Assembly (NCBI GenBank): GCA_014695325.1
Contig: JACJNZ010000015.1
Span: forward strand, 1-64,000
Reading direction: 5' to 3'
Origin: Cyanobacteria bacterium FACHB-502
GTDB taxonomy: Bacteria; Cyanobacteriota; Cyanobacteriia; Elainellales; Elainellaceae
Length of the DNA: 64,000 bases
Numbering within the stretch: position 1 is the stretch's first letter; the number at the start of each line of letters is the position of its first letter. A model generated the notes under the pieces. The model saw only the letters and a program-made list of their open reading frames with translations, was not told where the DNA came from and searched no databases. Position numbers and translations under genes: made by a program. Positions 36,253 through 45,611 of the stretch are shown here, piece by piece.

Positions 36253-37052
36253 ACAAACAAGCTGTACGGGAATTGCCTCGGTCTCAACCAAAACCCTGGT
36301 TGCTAGGCATTTGGACAGTGCTGGTGTTTGTGTTTTTGTATTTGCCGATCGCCGTCCTGGTGCTAATGAGTTTTAACCGATCGCGCATTTTGTCGCTGCC
36401 CTTCAAAGGATTTACGCTGAACTGGTATCAGACTGCACTTCGAGACACGGCTTTGCAGGTCGCGCTGATCAATTCGATCAAGGTGGCAGCGACGGCGACG
36501 ATTCTGGCAACGGTTTTGGGCTTGCTGGCGGCGTTTGCAGTATATCGGTATCAGTTTTTTGGCAGAAATGCCTTTCGGATCGCGCTCAATTTGCCGATTT
36601 TGCTGCCGGGAATTGTGACCGGAGTGGCAATGCTGGCGTACCTGTCAGACCTAGGGTTTGAGCTATCGCTCTTGACGGTGATTCTGGGTCATGTGGTGTT
36701 TGGGCTGCCTGTTGCCTTTGGTCCGATCGTGACGCGATTAAGTCAGTTTCCCCACAGTCTGGAGGAAGCTGCTTATGATTTGGGGGCACTGCCGGGGCGG
36801 GTGTTTATTGACATTGTGTTTCCCTACATTCGCAGTGCGATCGTGGCGGGTGCGCTGCTGGCGTTTACGCTGTCGTTTGATGAGGTAATTGTGACAATCT
36901 TCCTCACCGGACAAGATAATACGCTGCCGATGGAGATTTGGGGCAGACTGCGAACCGATATTACGCCGGAAATTGCGGCGATCGCGACGCTGATTTTGCT
37001 GGGAAGTGGGGTACTGGTGCTGCTGAGCCAGCGAACCTCCCCCGCGGACTAA
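36249..37052 (+). CDS. Polyamine-type ABC transporter permease (PotC-like)
   Basis: This 267-residue permease is the second half of the heterodimer. It has six helices, the EAA loop EEAAYDLGALPGRVFIDIVF, and TLSFDEVIVTIFLTG, typical of PotC/YdcV. ATGA overlap with the PotB-like gene implies coupled translation; the ATPase gene follows 40 nt later. Confidence 0.94.
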   Translation: MNKQAVRELPRSQPKPWLLGIWTVLVFVFLYLPIAVLVLMSFNRSRILSLPFKGFTLNWYQTALRDTALQVALINSIKVAATATILATVLGLLAAFAVYRYQFFGRNAFRIALNLPILLPGIVTGVAMLAYLSDLGFELSLLTVILGHVVFGLPVAFGPIVTRLSQFPHSLEEAAYDLGALPGRVFIDIVFPYIRSAIVAGALLAFTLSFDEVIVTIFLTGQDNTLPMEIWGRLRTDITPEIAAIATLILLGSGVLVLLSQRTSPAD

Positions 37053-37092
37053 CCTGCGGCGAATTAAGATAGGGAGAAGTCAGGAGAAAAAC

Positions 37093-38193
37093 ATGAAGGC
37101 GAAAAGCGTCGTTTACCTGGAGTCGGTCAGCAAGATTTACCCATCAGCAAAGGGTGAAGTTTATGCAGTGCAGGATGTAACGATCGACGTGCAGCCGGGA
37201 GAGTTTTATTCGCTGCTAGGGTCGAGCGGTTCCGGGAAAACGACGACGCTGCGAATGATCGGTGGGTTTGAAATCCCGGAATATGGACAGGTGTACATTA
37301 GCGGAGAACCCGTGACGACGCTGCCGCCCTATCGCCGCAATGTGCATACGGTGTTTCAAAACTATGCCCTGTTTCCGCACATGACCGTTGCCGAAAATAT
37401 TGCCTATCCGCTAACGATCGCCAAACTGCCCCGTGCTGAGATTGCGCCCCAGGTAGAAGCGTCGCTGAAAATGTTTCAGATTCAGGAATTGGGCGATCGA
37501 AAACCGTCTCAGCTTTCGGGGGGTCAGCAGCAGCGGGTGGCGTTGGCGCGGGCATTAATCAGCCGTCCGAAAGTATTGTTGTTGGACGAACCGCTTTCTG
37601 CGCTGGATGCCAAAATTCGAGAAGAAGTGCGGCAAGAGCTAAGAGAGCTTCAGCGTCGGCTCAATCTCACCTTTATCTATGTAACGCACGACCAGGAAGA
37701 GGCTCTGGCTTTATCCGATCGCATTGCCGTGATGCACCGGGGCAAAGTCGAACAGATCGGGACACCAAAGGAAATTTATAATCGTCCGGCTTCGCTGTTT
37801 GTGGCGCAGTTTATCGGCAAAGCGAATTTTCTCACGGGAACAGTACAGCAGGTGGATGAAGGAATGGCGATCGTCGAAGTTAACGGTCAGTTGCTCAAAG
37901 CAAGCCTACCCCGTGACCGCTTCGCTGATCAAAATATCCAGATTAATCAAACAGTGACGCTGATGATTCGTCCAGAACGAATTCAGATCAATCAAAATGC
38001 TTCTGCTGATAACCGGGTGAGGGGAACGATCGAATCAATTACCTATATTGGTCAATCGTTGCAGATTCAAGCGAAGACTGATTTGGGAATGCTGATGGTG
38101 ACAGAACTTTATAGCGGAGGCGATCGATCGGATGAAACGCTAACGCTTTCCTGGAATTCAGAAAATTGTGTGGTCGTTCAAAAGGAGCATTAA
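37093..38193 (+). CDS. Polyamine-type ABC transporter ATP-binding protein (PotA-like)
   Basis: This 366-residue ATPase has Walker A GSSGSGKTT, Q loop VFQNYALFPHMT, signature LSGGQQQRVALARAL, Walker B KVLLLDEPLSALD and the switch His in VTHD. A C-terminal TOBE-type domain (about residues 280-360) follows, as in PotA. It should power uptake of the amine bound by the protein at 32798-33853. Confidence 0.95.
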   Translation: MKAKSVVYLESVSKIYPSAKGEVYAVQDVTIDVQPGEFYSLLGSSGSGKTTTLRMIGGFEIPEYGQVYISGEPVTTLPPYRRNVHTVFQNYALFPHMTVAENIAYPLTIAKLPRAEIAPQVEASLKMFQIQELGDRKPSQLSGGQQQRVALARALISRPKVLLLDEPLSALDAKIREEVRQELRELQRRLNLTFIYVTHDQEEALALSDRIAVMHRGKVEQIGTPKEIYNRPASLFVAQFIGKANFLTGTVQQVDEGMAIVEVNGQLLKASLPRDRFADQNIQINQTVTLMIRPERIQINQNASADNRVRGTIESITYIGQSLQIQAKTDLGMLMVTELYSGGDRSDETLTLSWNSENCVVVQKEH

Positions 38194-38199
38194 ACGCAA

Positions 38200-38595
38200 A
38201 TGAGCCGTCAGCTAATTTCTTCGGGTTCATCGTTTGAGCGGGAAGTCGCGTATTCCAGAGCAGTTGTGGATGGAGGTTGGGTTTTTGTTTCTGGGACAAC
38301 TGGATTTGATTATCAAACGATGACCATTTCTGACAATGTGGTTGAACAAGCCGAGCAGTGTTTTCAAAATATCAATGCTGCCCTGATTGAAGCAGGATGT
38401 ACGCTGCAAGATGTGGTGCGGGTTCGCTACATTCTGCCAGATCGCGCTGACTTTGAGCCTTGTTGGAGTGTGTTTCGGCGGTATTTTGAAAATGTGCGTC
38501 CTGCGTCCACCATGTTTGTTGCCGGACTTGCCGACCCGCGCATGAAGATCGAAATTGAAGTGACTGCTCGTAAACTGACCGCTCGTAGATTCTAG
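38200..38595 (+). CDS. RidA-family protein
   Basis: This 131-residue protein has the RidA/YjgF fold and signature: AVVDGGWVFVSGTTGFD, ALIEAGCTLQDVVRVRYIL, RPASTMFVAGLADPRMKIEIE, with the conserved Arg and Glu of the imine-binding site. RidA proteins hydrolyse reactive enamine/imine intermediates from amine and amino acid breakdown. It starts 6 nt after the ATPase gene, so a role in detoxifying imines from polyamine catabolism is likely. Confidence 0.93.
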   Translation: MSRQLISSGSSFEREVAYSRAVVDGGWVFVSGTTGFDYQTMTISDNVVEQAEQCFQNINAALIEAGCTLQDVVRVRYILPDRADFEPCWSVFRRYFENVRPASTMFVAGLADPRMKIEIEVTARKLTARRF

Positions 38596-38618
38596 AGTGC
38601 AGAAGCAATAAGAAAGCA

Positions 38619-38656
38619 GGGGCAAAACTCCTGAGAATCATGCCCCCACATCTTTT
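38619..38656 (+). terminator. Terminator after the polyamine permease operon
   Basis: GGGGCA (38619-38624) pairs with TGCCCC (38641-38646), followed by CACATCTTTT. Confidence 0.65.
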
Positions 38657-38706
38657 CACTCCTATAGTTGTGATCTGCGGTTTTAGATACGGCGATCGCG
38701 ACAGAA

Positions 38707-39828
38707 CTAAGCGGCTGCGAGTATCGTTTCAGCTTCAAGTGGTGCTAAAGGGGCAGCAGTGCGGATCAAACCCTCTATCTTGTGAACGAACTTGTTCTCG
38801 GTGAAGTAGGCTCTATACGCTTCGCGGGCATTGTGAGCAATCTGCTCTGCCTCGTCAGGATTTGCCAGATAGTAGCGGCACTTTTCTTCGAGATCTGCAA
38901 AGTCCCACCGCACCGGAACATAGGTTTTGCCAGGGATAAAGATATTGGGTTCAACATCAATGTGATCGACCAGAGGCTTGATCAGCAGGCATCCGTGGCA
39001 GGCTGCTTCATAGTCGCGCCAGGTAATTTCTCCCCAGCCAAACGGGCTAAACGCAATGCGACTCCGCTTCAGATCGTGCAGATATTGCCGGGATGAGATG
39101 GTTTGCTCACCCGAAAATTCGCCGCTCACCGAGAGCGTATAGTCAGAAGCCATTCGCTTGAGCGCTTCGACACCCAGCATCCGGTGCTGACCATACCATT
39201 CCAGGTTGTTTCTTGGCCCGTAGGACACGTGACAAACGACATCGATGCTCTTTTTACTGCCCTGGTTCCAGAACATTGGCTTATGGAACAGTGCTTCCTG
39301 GAACCGCTTGGTCAGGGTCACGAACCAGCCCGTTTCGATTCGGGATTCATAACCTGCCGGAACTTCAGATTGGACAGACCAATCCTTAATGTCGTATCCC
39401 AGCTCATTCACTAAATAATCGGTGAGGACCGTCCCCCCCTTCAGCGGGTTCAGATATTGGCTGACATCCTTGAGTCGCTGATACTTCAGGAAGCGATCGA
39501 CATAAGGCAAAACGCCGAAAAAGCGGCTGCTGGTTTGATCGAACGGGTCGATAAAGACAATCAGCGCATTGGGTTGACGATCGCGAAACTTCTCCATCAC
39601 CAGGGTGACATCGCTCGGATTCTCTCGCCAGCAGGGGCGCACGAAATACGCATCGGCGGTTTGCAGGCTTGCCGCTTCAATCTCTTTTAGAGAACGCGCA
39701 TCAACATGCTTAAACTCAAAGCCCAGTTCGCGACGCAGACATTGCCGATTATCAAAGAACGGAAAGAGCTGGGAGAACGGAATCGAGTCCGTCTTGATAT
39801 CTGTGCTGCCGATAACGATTGCTTTCAT
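38707..39828 (-). CDS. CgeB/exostosin-like glycosyltransferase
   Basis: This 373-residue protein ends in a GT-B type C-terminal domain (about 205-355) with SPFGWGEITWRDYEAACHGC then LLIKP, and a closing helix with NPDEAEQIAHNAREAYRAYF. This is the pattern of the CgeB/Glyco_trans_1_2 group, which binds nucleotide sugars in that domain. The N-terminal half resembles no family I recognise. It stands alone between two convergent or unrelated units and is not part of the large glycan island. Confidence 0.78.
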   Translation of the reverse strand: MKAIVIGSTDIKTDSIPFSQLFPFFDNRQCLRRELGFEFKHVDARSLKEIEAASLQTADAYFVRPCWRENPSDVTLVMEKFRDRQPNALIVFIDPFDQTSSRFFGVLPYVDRFLKYQRLKDVSQYLNPLKGGTVLTDYLVNELGYDIKDWSVQSEVPAGYESRIETGWFVTLTKRFQEALFHKPMFWNQGSKKSIDVVCHVSYGPRNNLEWYGQHRMLGVEALKRMASDYTLSVSGEFSGEQTISSRQYLHDLKRSRIAFSPFGWGEITWRDYEAACHGCLLIKPLVDHIDVEPNIFIPGKTYVPVRWDFADLEEKCRYYLANPDEAEQIAHNAREAYRAYFTENKFVHKIEGLIRTAAPLAPLEAETILAAA

Positions 39829-39994
39829 ACTGCTTCTGATGAGGAAAGGAACGAAAAATGGCTGAAACCTGGCAGGAGTAGGGAGGCTTTGGAATACGCG
39901 CTAAGACGTAAAAGTCTGCCAGCAATCTATAACCAATTGCCAAACTGGTTTCACTGATAAATCGTGGTATGAGCGACGGTGGCTGTGCTGAGAT

Positions 39995-40234
39995 CTACCC
40001 TTCCAGGAAGAAGCAACCTCTCTCAAGAAGCGGCACAATAACTTTGTAATGTGGCTCTGGAAAGTAGTGTTGCACTGATAAATCTTTTACAACTAAATCT
40101 CCTGCAACCAGAGACCTCAGCAGATAAGAGCCATCGATAAGCTTTTCATAAAGAAGTTCTACCGTATCTACTCTATCCGTACTGGTGAAATCCGATATGC
40201 CAGCATTATCACCAATGTCACCCGCTCTAAGCAA
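39995..40234 (-). CDS. Doubtful hypothetical protein
   Basis: A 79-residue frame (TTG start) contains TSTDRVDTVELLYEKLIDG, VAGDLVVKDLSVQHYF and EPHYKVIVPLLERGCFF. Composition is protein-like and the frame continues upstream without stop through FPPSSHSPVYELLLRAGD, but with no ATG. It could be a small gene or the remnant of a larger one. No family recognised. Confidence 0.35.
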   Translation of the reverse strand: MLRAGDIGDNAGISDFTSTDRVDTVELLYEKLIDGSYLLRSLVAGDLVVKDLSVQHYFPEPHYKVIVPLLERGCFFLEG

Positions 40235-40598
40235 TAGTTCATAGACTGGAGAATGTGAAGAAGGGGGGAAGTTTTATGAAGAAGAGCTAAAGCGACCGAG
40301 TTGGACGCCTGGTAGCTCTAATATATTCCTGGAACATTACTGGAACTAGCTATGTCAGTATTATTACTATCCTGCTCGCCTTTCGCAATAATGGATGGAC
40401 TAGAAAAGGTAAAGAAGCGAGAGAATTTCGTAAAGGAAGTTTAAAGCTAATTTTTAAGGTAAAGCACCGAAGAGAATTCAGTAAAAGAACTTTATAAAGC
40501 TAATTTTTGATGAAAAGATAAGTATCTGGCTTGGACGGATGGCAGCATGATGATGGCACAAGGACCCCGTTGTCCTGGGTGATGACTGCCAGCCTGCC
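40235..40598. other. Intergenic with an imperfect tandem repeat
   Basis: Units at 40406-40455 (50 nt) and 40456-40508 (53 nt) both begin AAGGTAAAG, contain AGAGAATT and GTAAA, and end AAAGCTAATTTTT. Nothing else is seen in this 364-nt stretch. Confidence 0.7.
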
Positions 40599-41780
40599 TT
40601 ACTTGTCCCTTGTCCGATCGATTGAAGCTGCTGGAGAGCAGTGTTCCGCATGGGGAAGCGGTTGAGCAAACTGCCGCAGCGCAACCAGACTTGCCCCACT
40701 TCCCAGACTGCCCAGGATGAGAAATAAGTCATTTAACGGCAGCACAGCAACGAGCAGCTGTACCCCTGCCCCCCCTAAGGTCATGCCCCCGTCAAACCCG
40801 GCGAGAAAAACGCTGTACACCCGACCGCGAACCGCCTGCGGAGCCGACAGCGACACCACGGCAGACAGCACCGGAAACAGAGAGCCAAATCCTAGCCCAT
40901 AAACGATCGACCATAGCATCAGCCACTCAGGCGCGATCGATAGCCCTATCAACGCCGTCCCCGAACAAAAGATGCCCAAACTCACAATCCATCGGCGAGA
41001 AAGGCGGTTGCCCCATCGCCCCAGCCCAAACCGAACCAGTACCGCAACCAGTGCATTCAGGCTATAGAAGAGGGCAGCATTCGGCACAAACAGCGGTAGA
41101 AAAGTCACGACTGCGCCATGCAGAAATGAATTTGTAAAAAACAGCAGCGTTGCGTCTCTCACCGGATAACGGAGAATCGTCTTCCAGGGAAAGCTACGGT
41201 TGACGATCGCCTGACGGTTCGGCGGTGGAGAGGACGATTTCCAGGGCAGCGGCAGACTGAAAACAATGCCAACCAGCGTCAGAACTCCCATCAGCAGCAC
41301 CGTGTGGGAAAAGCCGCCCTGCCGAAACACCAGCGATCCCAGCAGCGGACCTAGCGAGAAGCCGATCGTATTACTCATTGCCAGATATCCCAGCAACGCC
41401 GTCCGACGCTCTGGGGGAACCAGATCCACCAGCAGGGTTTGAGAAGCTGTGCCAAATGCCGCCTGACTAATACCGTGCAGCACCCGCACCCCCATAAGCC
41501 AGAAAGGAGTCGGCGACCAGAGATAGAGCGGCAAAATTGCCAGCATGATGCCCAGCCCTATCCACAGCACCGGTTTACGTCCCCAGCGATCGATTAGCCA
41601 GCCAATGGGCGGACGAAAAAACAGCAGCCCGATTGCCATTGCCCCCACTACAAACCCGAGCGGCGCATCTTGCCAGCGTTGGTTTACATAAAGCGGCAAC
41701 ACCGGAAACAGCACCGTTACCTGTGTGAAGTACACCAGCATTCCGATGCAGATGCAGAATAAGGACAAGCGATGAGGCAT
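40599..41780 (-). CDS. MFS transporter
   Basis: This 393-residue protein has twelve membrane helices. The MFS motif A follows helix 2 (GWLIDRWGRKPVL), with a related loop in the second half (RWGNRLSRRWI). The C-terminal tail is short and polar. It resembles drug or metabolite efflux proteins; no substrate can be named. GAGG lies just before the ATG, 8 nt after the stop of the preceding small gene. Confidence 0.9.
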   Translation of the reverse strand: MPHRLSLFCICIGMLVYFTQVTVLFPVLPLYVNQRWQDAPLGFVVGAMAIGLLFFRPPIGWLIDRWGRKPVLWIGLGIMLAILPLYLWSPTPFWLMGVRVLHGISQAAFGTASQTLLVDLVPPERRTALLGYLAMSNTIGFSLGPLLGSLVFRQGGFSHTVLLMGVLTLVGIVFSLPLPWKSSSPPPNRQAIVNRSFPWKTILRYPVRDATLLFFTNSFLHGAVVTFLPLFVPNAALFYSLNALVAVLVRFGLGRWGNRLSRRWIVSLGIFCSGTALIGLSIAPEWLMLWSIVYGLGFGSLFPVLSAVVSLSAPQAVRGRVYSVFLAGFDGGMTLGGAGVQLLVAVLPLNDLFLILGSLGSGASLVALRQFAQPLPHAEHCSPAASIDRTRDK

Positions 41781-41788
41781 ACCTCATC

Positions 41789-42136
41789 CTATGGTTTTTC
41801 TGCCGTTTCTGCGGGTTTGGGCAGGCTCGATCGCCCCTTCCTTCTCCAGGTGAGGCTATTCTGATTGAGCTGTTTCAGATAGAAATTAGGTTGAGTGATA
41901 ATGGCTTCTGCGAGATCGATCGCCTGCTGGAGCTGCAATGCGGTGAGCTGTTGGTAGGCGGGAACCTTACCGCGTTCCAGAACTTCGTACCAGCATTGTC
42001 CCAACAAATTATCGAGGATGATGCGCTGAAAGCAGTGGTTATCGCTGACGGGAAACCCGCGCTGTTGTGCAAGCTGGGGCAGAGTACGATTCGTCAGTTC
42101 AAGATAGCGGCTGCGAAGTTCAAGCAGATGGGTCAT
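41789..42136 (-). CDS. Conserved hypothetical protein next to photolyase
   Basis: This 115-residue soluble protein is mostly helical, with LLELRSRYLELTNRTLPQLA at the start, CFQRIILDNLLGQCWYEVL in the middle and a basic C-terminus. I recognise the type only as a small cyanobacterial protein; no function is known. Its start overlaps the stop of the photolyase gene by 17 nt, and the MFS gene follows 8 nt later, so the three form an operon. Confidence 0.75.
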   Translation of the reverse strand: MTHLLELRSRYLELTNRTLPQLAQQRGFPVSDNHCFQRIILDNLLGQCWYEVLERGKVPAYQQLTALQLQQAIDLAEAIITQPNFYLKQLNQNSLTWRRKGRSSLPKPAETAEKP

Positions 42137-43724
42137 GTGGATCAGGCTTAGAAGAATGGGGCGTGCAGGGCAGGAGGTATTCGGTTTGCTGATGGTTAAT
42201 ACGCCAGTCAGCGGCCTGCTGCTGGATTTGCGCCAGTTCTTCAGATGCGATGCGATTTAGGTTGAGCAGAATGTGCTTCATGCGATCGTTGTTTTGGAGC
42301 TTGGAATGGTGCCGCGCCAGAAAGTCCCAGTAAAAGAAATTGAACGGGCAGGCATCCGCTCCGGTGCGCCGTTTGGGGTTGTAATCGCAGTGCTTGCAGT
42401 AGTCGCTCATTGTGTTGACGTAGTTCGCTGAGGCAGCGTAGGGCTTAGATGCCATCAGTCCGCCGTCAGCGTATTGTCCCATGCCAATCACGTTTGCCTG
42501 CATTACCCAGTCGTAGCCGTCGATAAAGGCAGTGTGGAACCAGTCCTGCAATTCCTGCGGTGAGACTCCGGCGATCAGAGCAAAGTTGTTGAGCACCATG
42601 AGCCGCTGAATGTGATGGGCATAGCCGATTTCTTTCACCTGATGGACAACCTGATGAATACAGTGCATCTGGGTTTCACCTGTCCAGTAGAAAGCAGGCA
42701 AGGGCTGATGGTGGTCGAAGAAATTGCGATCGGGATACTCCTCGCCCATGTAGTGATAAATGCCGTGCATATATTCCCGCCAGCCCAGAATTTGCCGGAT
42801 AAAGCCCTCGATGCTGCTGAGCTGCCATTCACCCTGGGGATCGTTGTACTGACTGTCGTAATAGCCCTGCTCGGCTGCCTGAATCACCTCGATCGGATGC
42901 AGTAGTCCCAGATTGAGATAGGGCGATAGCATCGCGTGCCACAGGGTTTGCTCGCCTGTGATCATCGCGTCCTGGTACGGTCCGAAGTTTGAGAGGCGGG
43001 TTTGAATAAAAAAGTCGAGCACTTGCCTTGCCTGCGATCGCGTTACTCCCCAGCGAAAAGGATCGATCTGCCAGTAGGTGTGGCTCTCTTTGAAGGCGGG
43101 GGACTGTTTGAGCCAGTCGATCACGTCTTGGGTAATGGCATCCGGTTCAAACCAGAGGGCTTCGGGCAGCGTTAGTTTTCCTTTGGGCGGCTTGCGATTT
43201 TCGCGATCGAAATTCCACCGACCGCCGAGGGGCTGCTTCCCCTGCATCAAGATATTGAAGCGTTGCCGTCCCTCGCGATAAAAGTCCTCCATAATCAGCC
43301 GCTTGCGGGAGTCTGCCCACTCCGTGAAGGCTGTCTCTGTCCAGATAAAGCGATTGCTGGGCGTGAAGGTGACCGTGCAGGGGAGATCAAGGGATTGAAT
43401 CAGCAAGCGAAAGGGGCGATCGGTGGGGGTCATCACCCGCAGTTCGGTAATCCTATATTCCGCAATCCAGGCTTTGAGCGGCGTTTCAAAGTCTTCCTCG
43501 ATTCGATATGTTACCTGCCATCCGGCTTCGCGAAGCTCCTGAGCAAAGTGGCGCATCGCCGACCAGACCAGGACGAGCTTTTGCAAATGGTAGGGCAGCT
43601 TTTGCGCGTGGCGAACAGATTCAATCAAGAGAACAGGCGTTTCCTGCTGACGCGAAAGACAGCTTTGGAGCGCAGATTGTTCTAGCCAGAGCTGATCGCC
43701 AAGAATCCAGATGCCGATCGTCAT
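42120..43724 (-). CDS. Fe-S cryptochrome/photolyase (FeS-BCP family)
   Basis: From the ATG at 43724 this 534-residue protein matches the iron-sulfur bacterial cryptochrome/photolyase group (PhrB, CryB). Four Cys are at residues 355, 443, 446 and 459 (MHC, YCKHC, ADAC). Their spacing of 88, 3 and 13 equals that of the [4Fe-4S] ligands in the characterised members. FAD-binding motifs include EGFIRQILGWREYMHGIYHY and MGQYADGG. Members repair (6-4) photoproducts or act as blue-light receptors. An upstream start at 43769 would add 15 residues. Confidence 0.94.
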   Translation of the reverse strand: MTIGIWILGDQLWLEQSALQSCLSRQQETPVLLIESVRHAQKLPYHLQKLVLVWSAMRHFAQELREAGWQVTYRIEEDFETPLKAWIAEYRITELRVMTPTDRPFRLLIQSLDLPCTVTFTPSNRFIWTETAFTEWADSRKRLIMEDFYREGRQRFNILMQGKQPLGGRWNFDRENRKPPKGKLTLPEALWFEPDAITQDVIDWLKQSPAFKESHTYWQIDPFRWGVTRSQARQVLDFFIQTRLSNFGPYQDAMITGEQTLWHAMLSPYLNLGLLHPIEVIQAAEQGYYDSQYNDPQGEWQLSSIEGFIRQILGWREYMHGIYHYMGEEYPDRNFFDHHQPLPAFYWTGETQMHCIHQVVHQVKEIGYAHHIQRLMVLNNFALIAGVSPQELQDWFHTAFIDGYDWVMQANVIGMGQYADGGLMASKPYAASANYVNTMSDYCKHCDYNPKRRTGADACPFNFFYWDFLARHHSKLQNNDRMKHILLNLNRIASEELAQIQQQAADWRINHQQTEYLLPCTPHSSKPDPHDPSA

Positions 43725-43766
43725 TGAGAAATGAGGGGGTGAGGAATTAAGGAGTGTGAGCGGTTC

Positions 43767-43804
43767 CATTGTCCCCTAAATTGCCCAGGCTGAGGGGCTT
43801 GGAC
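43767..43804 (+). repeat. Dispersed repeat, copy 3
   Basis: CATTGTCCCCTAAATTGCCC then GGCTGAGGGGCTTGGAC, between the photolyase and topoisomerase genes. Confidence 0.7.
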
Positions 43805-43923
43805 ATTTGGAGGAGAGCCTTTTCCTGAATTCGCGATTGTAGCGGCATCGGCGATCGCAATTGAGCCAGCCTAAAGGACTGGAACGAAGCTTACCGCTCA
43901 AACAGAACCTTGTAAAAATTTCC

Positions 43924-45069
43924 TCAAGCCGCGATCGACTTTTGCTTACTTTTCGCTGATTTTCGCTTCGGCTTTTCCGCTTCGGGCTGCAGGGCTGCGG
44001 TGTAAGCTTCTAGGACGGCGAGTACGGCGCGTTCTTCCTGACGGAGTTGATATTTAGCAGCTTCCACAGCTTCGATCGCCTCTTCAAGCTCGATTAGCGA
44101 TTGGGTCAGGTCGAACAGCTTTTCTTCCAGGTAGGCATCCAGAATACTGGGGTGGACGTAGTATTTGCGACAAGTGGCTGGACGATTGCCCAGGCGTTTA
44201 GCGGTGTTTTTGATGGCTTCGGTAACGTTCTTTTTTGCCTGAGTTTGAGAAGAAAACAGTCCGATCATGTGCAGTTCTTGCAGGGCATGAACCGTGCCCA
44301 TCCAGGTACGAAAATCTTTGGCAGTGAAGTTCTCTTGGGTAATCTCGTAAAGATAGTCGTTTACGTCTTTAGAGTCGATCGTCTGACGTTCACCGTTTTC
44401 GTCGATGTATTGAAATAATTCTTGCCCCGGTACATCACGACAGGATTTAACAATGCGGGCTAAGCGTCGATCGCCTAATTCAATTTCGTGTTCTACGCCG
44501 CTTTTTCCACGAAAGTGAAATACAATCTTCGTGCTGGTGACTTCGATATGCTCATCGCGCAGCGTGGTGAGTCCAAAAGAATCGTTCGTTTGAGCATATT
44601 CTTCGTTGCCCACTCGGATCAGGGTTTTCTCTAAAAGCTGAACTACAGTTGCCAGCACTTTTTCACGGCGCAGACCGGGCAGGCGCAGATGGCGATCAGT
44701 TTGTTCGCGAATCAGGGGCAACGCCTGAGCAAAGCGCACCATGCGATCGAATTTAGTTTGGCTGCGGATTTTGCGCCAGTCAGCATGATAGCGATACTGT
44801 TTGCGTCCTTTGGCATCGCGTCCGGTTGCTTGCAAGTGTCCGTCGGGTAATGGACAAATCCAAACGTCTGTCCAGGCGGGCGGAATAATTAACGCTTTGA
44901 AACGCTCTAGTTCTTCAGGATCCTGAATCGGACGACCATCTACGCCAAGATACACAAATTCATTTCCCGATCGTTCTCGACGAATGCCGGGAATCGTATC
45001 GCTAACATAGCGTAAACCAACTGCTTTAGCGGACTCGATCGGACTGATAGTAGATTCGGCGCTCAACAT
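43924..45069 (-). CDS. DNA topoisomerase IB
   Basis: This 381-residue enzyme matches bacterial (poxvirus-like) type IB topoisomerases: GRDAKGRKQYRYHADWRKIR with the catalytic Arg, RVGNEEYAQTNDSFGLTTL, FHFRGKSGVEHEIELGDRRL, FRTWMGTVHA, and the nucleophile Tyr in CRKYYVHPSIL. It relaxes supercoils through a 3'-phosphotyrosyl link. The last ~80 residues are a Glu/Lys/Ala-rich helix and a basic tail (KPKRKSAKSKQKS). Topoisomerase IB is found in only part of the bacteria. Confidence 0.95.
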   Translation of the reverse strand: MLSAESTISPIESAKAVGLRYVSDTIPGIRRERSGNEFVYLGVDGRPIQDPEELERFKALIIPPAWTDVWICPLPDGHLQATGRDAKGRKQYRYHADWRKIRSQTKFDRMVRFAQALPLIREQTDRHLRLPGLRREKVLATVVQLLEKTLIRVGNEEYAQTNDSFGLTTLRDEHIEVTSTKIVFHFRGKSGVEHEIELGDRRLARIVKSCRDVPGQELFQYIDENGERQTIDSKDVNDYLYEITQENFTAKDFRTWMGTVHALQELHMIGLFSSQTQAKKNVTEAIKNTAKRLGNRPATCRKYYVHPSILDAYLEEKLFDLTQSLIELEEAIEAVEAAKYQLRQEERAVLAVLEAYTAALQPEAEKPKRKSAKSKQKSIAA

Positions 45070-45227
45070 AGATTCTGATCCAAAAGATTCTGCCCTAAAA
45101 ATTAGAAACAGGGCTAGATGCGCGATGCAATCTGCCCCTTTGTCGCTTTTTGGGAGGTAAGTTGAAACGTTAAAACGAGTTTGTGGTACAGCCTCGATCG
45201 AACGAATCAGTTTGGTGTTTTTGATGC

Positions 45228-45611
45228 TTAACCGACCGTCACCTGGCTGGTATCAACATTTGTTGCACCACTTACTCCACGGGCAACAGACGTCATTTTT
45301 TGCACGATTTCCTGATTTGGGGCTTTTCCTTTCAGAACAACCGTGCCGCCTGTTTGAGCCACATAAACCGTGTCAATGTCATCAATGCCCGGATCTTGGT
45401 CAAATGCCAGCGCAACTCGCTTTGCCAGACCGCTCTGATCGTATTCCCCGTTCAAGCCAACCCGCTCCGGAGGAATTGATTCCTGACCGCCTTGAGCTGC
45501 CGTTGCTGCATTACCGCCTTGAGCTGCCGCTGCTACATTTGCTTGAGGCTGAGCCTGAGCTTGATTTTGCTGAGGCTTCTGAGCTCCGAATAATCTTTGT
45601 AGCCAACCCAT
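45228..45611 (-). CDS. BON-domain protein
   Basis: This 127-residue protein has a Gln/Ala/Pro-rich N-terminal linker (residues ~10-45) and a C-terminal BON domain (about 58-127: GLAKRVALAFDQDPGIDDI, GGTVVLKGKAP, MTSVARGVSGATNVDTSQV). BON domains are thought to bind phospholipid surfaces or peptidoglycan. There is no signal peptide. GAGGAGAT lies 9 nt before the ATG. Confidence 0.88.
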   Translation of the reverse strand: MGWLQRLFGAQKPQQNQAQAQPQANVAAAAQGGNAATAAQGGQESIPPERVGLNGEYDQSGLAKRVALAFDQDPGIDDIDTVYVAQTGGTVVLKGKAPNQEIVQKMTSVARGVSGATNVDTSQVTVG

